Origin: Streptomyces radicis
GTDB taxonomy: Bacteria > Actinomycetota > Actinomycetes > Streptomycetales > Streptomycetaceae
Assembly: GCF_003626575.1 (NCBI RefSeq)
Contig: NZ_RBDY01000045.1
Span: forward strand, 1-48,393
Length of the DNA: 48,393 nt
Reading direction: 5' to 3'
Position 1 is the first letter of the stretch, and each line of letters begins with the position of its first letter. A program made the translations under genes and the position numbers. The notes under the pieces are model-generated. The model worked only from the letters and a program-made list of their open reading frames with translations, did not search any database and had not been told where the DNA came from. Positions 45,201 through 48,393 of the stretch are shown here, in pieces.

Positions 45201-48200
45201 GGGGCGAGCAGCGTCTCCCCGGCGGCCAGCGCGGCGTCCAGGAGGGCAAGGCCCTCCTCGGTGGTCAGCTCCTCGATCCCGGCCTGGCGCATCCTGGCCA
45301 CGTCCTCATGCCCCAACCCCCCGGTCATGCCGCTGCGTTCGGCCCACAGGCCCCACGCGAGCGAGACGGCGGGCAGGCCGAGGGAGCGCCGGTGGAGGGC
45401 GAGGGCGTCGAGAAACGCGTTGGCCGCCGCGTAGTTGCCCTGGCCCGGGCCGCCCAGGAGGCCCGCGGCCGAGGAGAACAGCACAAAGGCGGCCAGGTCA
45501 CGCCCGCGCGTCAGCTCGTGGAGGTGCCAGGCCGCGTCCACCTTGGGGCGCATCACCCGTGCGAGCCGCTCGGGCGTCAACGAGCCCAGCACGCCGTCGT
45601 CGAGCACGCCCGCCGTGTGCACCACGGCGGTCAGGGGGCGTTGGGCCGGGATGCTGTCGAGGAGCGCGGCCAGCTGGTCGCGTTCGGCGGTGTCGCACGC
45701 CGCGACGGTGGCGCTGGCGCCCAACTCGGCCAGCTCGGCGACGAGTTCGTCCGCGCCCTCGGCGGCGGGGCCGCTCCGGCTCACCAGCAGCACATGGCGC
45801 GCGCCATGGGCCGCGACGACATGGCGGGCCACGGCGCGGCCCAGGGTGCCGGTGCCGCCGGTGATCAGCACGGTCCCGTCGGGCGACAGCGCGGTGAGCG
45901 GCGGCGGGGGCACGGTCAGGACGATCTTGCCGATGTGCCGGGCCTGTTGGAGGTACCGCAGCGCCTCGGGTGCCCGCCGCACATCCCATGTGGTGGTGGG
46001 CAGCGGGGTGAGCACACCGGCCTCGGCCAGGTCGAGCACCTCGTGCAGCAGCTCCCGCACCCGGTCGGGCCCGGCCTCTATGAGGTCGAACGCCCGGTAG
46101 GTGACGTCGTCCCTGGCGGCGCCCTCCCTGATGTCGGTCTTGCCCATCTCGACGAACCGGCCGCCGCCCGCCAGGAGTCGCTGCCCCGCGTCGACGAACT
46201 CGCCCGCCAGGGAGTTGAGTACGACGTCGACGCCCCGGCCGCCGGTGGCGGCGCGGAAGGCGTCCTCGAAGTCGAGGGTGCGCGAGGACGCGATGTGCTC
46301 GTCGGGCAGCCCGGCCGCGCGCAGGGCGTGCCACTTGGCGGGGCTCGCGGTGCCGAGGACGTGCGCGCCCCAGTGCCGGGCGAGTTGGACGGCGGCCATG
46401 CCGACGCCCCCGGCCGCCGCGTGCACCAGGACGGTCTCGCCCGCGCGGAGGCGGCCGAGGTCGCGCAGCCCGTAGGCGGCGGTGAGGAAGGCGATGGGCG
46501 CGGTCGCCGCCTGGACGAACGACCAGCCGCGCGGGATTCGCACGAGCATGCGGTGGTCGGCGACGGCGGTCGGCCCGAACGAGCCGGGCAGCAGTCCCAT
46601 CACCCGGTCGCCAGCCTTGAGTTGCGTCACATCGTCGGCCACGTCGACGACCACGCCCGCGCCCTCGCCGCCGAGCTCGTCGCGGCCCTCGCCGCCGTCG
46701 CGGCCCGTGACCATGCCGAGGGCGAGGACGACATCGCGGAAGTTGACACCCGCGGCGCGCACGGACACCCGCACCTGGCCGGGGCCGAGCGGCTCGGTGA
46801 CCTCGGGGCACGCGCCGAGCAGTACGTCGCGCACCGTGCCACCCGACGCCCCTGCGTCGCCGAGGCGCAGGCGCCAGGCGTCAGGGGACTCGCGCGGCGG
46901 GGCGAGCGGCGGCTCGGGCCTGTCGAGGCGGGGGGCGTGGGCCGTGCCGGAGCGCAGCGCGAGCTGGGGCTCGCCCCCGGCCACGGCGGCGGCCAGGGCC
47001 GCGCGGGACGCGGGGTCGTCGTCGGTGTCAACCAGCGTGAACCGGCCGGGGTGCTCGGCCTGCGCCGACCGCAGCAGGCCCCATGCGGCGGCGCCCGCCA
47101 GGTCGGCGACGGCCTCGCCCTGCTGAACGGCGACCGCGCCCCGGGTGAGCAGGACGAGCCTGGTGTCCCGGTGGGCGTCGTCGGCGAGCCATGCGCGGAC
47201 CCGCTCGAGGGCGTCGACGACGGCCGCGTGGGCGGCGCCCGGCAGGTCGCCCTCCGCGCCGGTGCGCGGGGCCAGCTCGACGGTGACCGGCTCGGGGGCG
47301 TCGGGGTCACCCGGGAGGGGTGACAGCGGGGTCCAGCGCACCCGGAAGAGGAAGTCCCGTGCCGCGCGCGCCGTTTCGGTCGCGAACGCGTCGGTGGCCA
47401 GGGGGCGGGCGACCAGCGCGCCGACGGACAGGACGGGCAGGCCCCGCTCGTCGGCGACCTCGATGGCCACCTCGTCCTCGCCGCGCGCTGCGAGGCGCAC
47501 ACGCAGCACATCGGCGGGGCCGGTGGCGTGCGGTGAGACAGCGCGCCAGGCGAAGGGCAGGCGTCCCTCACCGGCCAGGACGCCCCCGACGCGCAGCGCC
47601 TGGAGCCCGGCGTCGAGCAGCGCGGGGTGCGGGGAGAAGTCGTCCGCGCCCCGCCCCTGGGCGGCCTCGGGCAGCGCCACCTCGGCATACAGCTCGCCGT
47701 CGCCGCGCCAGACGGCGCGTAGCCCCTGGAACGCCGGTCCGTAGGCGAACCCGGCCTCGGCGGCGGTCGCGTAGAAGTCGGTGAGGTCGGCGGGCACCGC
47801 GCCCTCCGGCGGCCAGGGAGCCAACTCCCCCGGCGCGTGGGGTGTTTGGGTGGACAGGGTGCCGGTGGCGTGCCGCGTCCACTCCTCCGCCCCCTGGCCC
47901 TTGGCGTGCAGCGTCAACGACCTGCGCCCCGCGTCATCGGGGGCGGAGACGCTGAGCTGCACCCGGGTGTCACCGGTCTCGGCGATCACCAGGGGCGCTT
48001 CGAGGGTGAGTTCGTCCAGGTGCCAGCAGCCGACCTGGTCACCGGCGTGCAGCGCCAGCTCGAGCATGGCCGTGCCGGGCAGCAGGATCGCGCCGTTGAC
48101 CGCGTGGTCGGCGAGCCACGGGTGGGTGCGCGGGGAGAGGCTGCCGGTGAACAGGAACCCCTCGCTGTCCACCAGTTCGACGCCTGCGGCGAGCAGCGGA

Positions 48201-48393
48201 TGCCGGGTCTCCCCCAGCCCCATGCGCGCGGTGTCCACGGCCCCGGCGCCCGCGTCGAGCCAGTAACGGCGGTGCTGGAAGGGGTAGGTGGGCACATCGA
48301 CCCGACGGGCGCCGGGGAACACCGTGCCCCAGTCAACAGGAACGCCATGCGCCCAGGCTTCGGAGAGGGAGGCGAGGAAACGGGCCTGACCAC
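39266..48393 (-). CDS. type I polyketide synthase, 5'-partial, fully reducing module plus KS-AT-DH-KR-ACP
   Basis: The frame is open to the right edge, so the N-terminal part is missing; about 3041 residues are visible. The first (partial) module A0 keeps only the end of its AT, then DH-ER-KR-ACP. The second module A1 is KS-AT-DH-KR-ACP. The C-terminus (39,266-~39,490) is a docking region with DVLDALDALPVDGIAPDERD (in part) and the typical DDELFTLINEDLG ending that should pair with the coiled coil of the next PKS. KS-A1 has TACSSS (Cys codon 44245-44247), EAHGTGT and KSNIGH. It lies 49 nt upstream of the next PKS gene on the same strand. The AT tail (FLASLSEAWAHGVPVDW) resembles that of the methylmalonyl AT-B2, so A0 may also use methylmalonyl-CoA (inference). 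Confidence 0.94.
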   Translation of the reverse strand, partial: GQARFLASLSEAWAHGVPVDWGTVFPGARRVDVPTYPFQHRRYWLDAGAGAVDTARMGLGETRHPLLAAGVELVDSEGFLFTGSLSPRTHPWLADHAVNGAILLPGTAMLELALHAGDQVGCWHLDELTLEAPLVIAETGDTRVQLSVSAPDDAGRRSLTLHAKGQGAEEWTRHATGTLSTQTPHAPGELAPWPPEGAVPADLTDFYATAAEAGFAYGPAFQGLRAVWRGDGELYAEVALPEAAQGRGADDFSPHPALLDAGLQALRVGGVLAGEGRLPFAWRAVSPHATGPADVLRVRLAARGEDEVAIEVADERGLPVLSVGALVARPLATDAFATETARAARDFLFRVRWTPLSPLPGDPDAPEPVTVELAPRTGAEGDLPGAAHAAVVDALERVRAWLADDAHRDTRLVLLTRGAVAVQQGEAVADLAGAAAWGLLRSAQAEHPGRFTLVDTDDDPASRAALAAAVAGGEPQLALRSGTAHAPRLDRPEPPLAPPRESPDAWRLRLGDAGASGGTVRDVLLGACPEVTEPLGPGQVRVSVRAAGVNFRDVVLALGMVTGRDGGEGRDELGGEGAGVVVDVADDVTQLKAGDRVMGLLPGSFGPTAVADHRMLVRIPRGWSFVQAATAPIAFLTAAYGLRDLGRLRAGETVLVHAAAGGVGMAAVQLARHWGAHVLGTASPAKWHALRAAGLPDEHIASSRTLDFEDAFRAATGGRGVDVVLNSLAGEFVDAGQRLLAGGGRFVEMGKTDIREGAARDDVTYRAFDLIEAGPDRVRELLHEVLDLAEAGVLTPLPTTTWDVRRAPEALRYLQQARHIGKIVLTVPPPPLTALSPDGTVLITGGTGTLGRAVARHVVAAHGARHVLLVSRSGPAAEGADELVAELAELGASATVAACDTAERDQLAALLDSIPAQRPLTAVVHTAGVLDDGVLGSLTPERLARVMRPKVDAAWHLHELTRGRDLAAFVLFSSAAGLLGGPGQGNYAAANAFLDALALHRRSLGLPAVSLAWGLWAERSGMTGGLGHEDVARMRQAGIEELTTEEGLALLDAALAAGETLLAPIRLRTATLRARAALDEAPLLLRGLVRSATRRRLPRATGDGGPGRYAHASADELLALVRAQASAVLGHDTTEAVGAERAFKELGFDSLTAVELRNRLNAATGLRLPSTAVFDHPTPHALAAELRALLGPGEPQRAAEPPALAPVAPGDDPVVIVGMACRYPGGVTSPDELWRLVAEGVDAVSGFPGDRGWDVASLFDADPERVGTSYVREGGFLRDAGEFDADFFGISPREALAMDPQQRLLLETSWEAFERAGIDPSSARGSATGVFAGLIHGGYGGGSPAARDLEGYLGNGSAGSVASGRVAYALGLEGPAITVDTACSSSLVALHLAAQSLRNGECAMALAGGVTVMATPGAFVEFSRQRGLAADGRCKPFAEAADGTGWAEGVGMLLLERLSDARRNGHRVLAVVRGSAVNQDGASNGLTAPNGPAQQRVIRAALASAGLGAAEVDAVEAHGTGTTLGDPIEAQAVLATYGQGRDPERPLYLGSLKSNIGHSQAAAGVGGVIKMVEAMHRGTLPRTLHIDAPSSHVDWEAGDVRLLTEAVEWPETGRPRRAGVSSFGVSGTNAHAILELPLDAAELADPAPDPDEPGRPALPVPLLISAESPEALSAQAARLHAHLTAHPAPRPLDIAHSIALGRAALSHRAALTLPGGGDRAALLTALDALASGTPSPRTAQGAPVDGTLAFLFTGQGSQRPGMGAQLAAVFPAFAEAFDAVCGELDRHLGRPLRDVIDGEPDLLDRTQYAQPALFAVQVALFRLLESWGVRPDILLGHSVGELAAAHVAGLLTLPDACRLVAARGALMQAQRADGAMLAVRATPDEIGPFLEGHGERLALAAVNGPSSVVLAGDADAVDEAAAHWAGQGRKTKRLRTSHAFHSPHMDGMLGAFAAVAEGIAYHPARIPVVSDVTGTVVDDDELGSPDYWVRHARLPVRFADGIAHLHARGVVTFLELGPDAVLTAMGEDCLPDARDTAFVPTLRSGHDEPTALAAAFGRLHVRGHAPDRAAPLAGGGARTVPLPTYAFQRRHYWLAAGAPGAAPAATDAHPLLPDTTTLADGDGLLLTGRLSTADQPWLGDHTILDTLLVPGTALVEMAWHAGARVGCDRVDELTLHAPLLLPTDGGRQLAQVRVGPPDEAGRRTLTLHSRPEAEPEAPWTRHAEGVLAPAAPGDAPAPEGAWPPPGATAIDTADFYDRFAARGFGLGPAFHGLRAAWRHGDDTLAEVALPDDQRPGADRYGIHPALLDAALHAGGLDSLDESTGRLPFAWHDVTRYAPAPAALRVRLRPTGADGVSVTLMDTDGLPVAHIGRLVTRRVSTEQLAPRQDALHRVTWRPLSTAPASPGARWATIGADAIGADAVTMDAARLDGAAHHPDLGHLAKAVAEGEPVPHAVLVTVAPDAALPLPDAAHHAARRALDLVQAWLAGEFTPARLVVVTRGATNAADAPPDPAAATVWGLLASVQAEHPGRLLLVDAEPGQPLAPGPLAAALASDEPRLALRAGTLHAPRLVRATAAEGERREPRPWNPEGTVLITGATGAIGRALARHLARRGARRLLLIGRSGPDAQGAAELTAELAALGATADLRACDVTDRERLAALVTEAGTPEHGHGLTAVVHLAGIIDDGVVEALTPDRLDAVLRPKVDAAWHLHELTRDLDLAAFVLFSSAAGVIGGAGQANYAAANAFLDALAHQRHATGRPAQSLAWGAWEVGMAGELAAADRERLTRSGAIPLTTDQGMALFDAASRTAEPHLVPLRLDPAALRTADPVPPLLRELAPARTRHTTGTGGGAAAEAAALRRRLAGRDTAEREEALLALIRGKAALALGHTGPNAIDPTRGFTQAGFDSLATVELRNRLNEVTGLRLASTALFDHPTPLALARHLAEQLAPAPDPLTHHPSGPASGTAPATGLDVLDALDALPVDGIAPDERDAVADRLERLLARLRSAEDATPTGTATDEDIANASDDELFTLINEDLGLS
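39560..44764 (-). other. PKS module A1: KS-AT(malonyl)-DH-KR-ACP
   Basis: KS 43.49-44.76 kb. AT active Ser codon 42878-42880 in GHSVGE; HAFH at 42569-42580 predicts malonyl-CoA. DH has its His codon at 41969-41971 and Asp at 41468-41470 (LDAALH), with HTILDTLLVP (Asp for Gly) as first motif. KR has TGATGAIG, an IDD variant of the LDD motif and Tyr at 40169-40171 (NYAAAN). ACP Ser codon is 39668-39670 (AGFDSL). Expected step: an unsubstituted 2-enoyl unit if DH is active. Confidence 0.87.
44850..48393 (-). other. PKS module A0 (partial): (AT)-DH-ER-KR-ACP, fully reducing
   Basis: AT tail to ~48.24 kb. DH with HAVNGAILLP (His codon 48104-48106) and Asp at 47612-47614 in LDAGLQ, all consensus. 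ER at ~45.93-46.87 kb with AGVNFRDVVLALG and the NADPH loop HAAAGGVGMAAVQLA. KR at ~45.30-45.89 kb with TGGTGTLG, LDD and Tyr at 45431-45433 (NYAAAN). ACP Ser codon 44942-44944. The step should give a saturated beta carbon. KS and most of AT lie beyond the window. Confidence 0.88.

Noticed and set aside
39518..47323. Further long plus-strand frames opposite the first PKS gene
   Set aside because: Same antisense effect; no start context or family features, while the minus strand encodes KS, AT, DH, ER, KR and ACP motifs.

Overview
The window is very GC-rich (third codon positions almost always G or C), with GTG starts, ATGA/TAATG gene overlaps, mycothiol- and F420-type enzyme families and large modular polyketide synthases. 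All of this points to a Streptomyces or close actinomycete chromosome. No rRNA, tRNA or CRISPR array was seen.

Left part (1-2.3 kb): a decayed regulatory patch. The edge holds a frame-disrupted regulator remnant. Next is an N-terminally truncated NarL-type sensor kinase that runs in frame into its response regulator. From 2.3 to 12.1 kb lies a complete L-rhamnose catabolic locus. A leftward group (L-rhamnose mutarotase, LacI regulator, YjbQ-like protein) diverges from a rightward group: rhamnose isomerase, a fused rhamnulose-1-phosphate aldolase/lactaldehyde dehydrogenase, rhamnulokinase and LutABC lactate oxidation proteins. Together they can take L-rhamnose to DHAP plus L-lactate and then pyruvate. 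Two LacI-type palindromes lie in the divergent promoter region.

Middle part (12.1-20 kb): single-gene functions, namely a DinB/MDMPI-fold protein, a B3/B4-domain protein, an XRE/MmyB-like regulator divergent from a questin oxidase-like protein, a ThuA-like protein, a DUF2332 protein, a PPOX-family flavin/F420 protein, a methyltransferase, a Nudix protein and a TetR regulator. A 173-bp MITE-like element with 16-bp terminal inverted repeats and a CTAG duplication sits exactly at the stop codon of the XRE regulator. A degenerate 14-bp tandem repeat lies between the Nudix and TetR genes.

Right part (20.0-48.4 kb): three co-directional type I modular PKS genes on the minus strand, the end of a larger cluster that continues beyond the right edge. 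Six modules are visible in assembly order: (KS-AT)-DH-ER-KR-ACP; KS-AT(malonyl)-DH-KR-ACP; KS-AT(methylmalonyl)-DH-KR-ACP; KS-AT(methylmalonyl)-KR-ACP; KS-AT(malonyl)-ACP; KS-AT(VAGH motif, probably ethylmalonyl or another large extender)-DH-KR-ACP-TE. The inferred carboxyl end of the chain is a 2-alkyl-2-enoyl unit, C5 ketone, C6 methyl, C7 hydroxyl, C8-methyl-C8/C10 diene, then a fully reduced unit. The two methylmalonyl AT domains are near-identical at DNA level and lie in patches of unusual codon use, which suggests recombination or gene conversion. I found no clearly new defence or mobile system. The strongest points for follow-up are the last PKS gene, the AT duplication and codon-bias mosaic, the MITE, and the rha/lut regulon with its operator pair.
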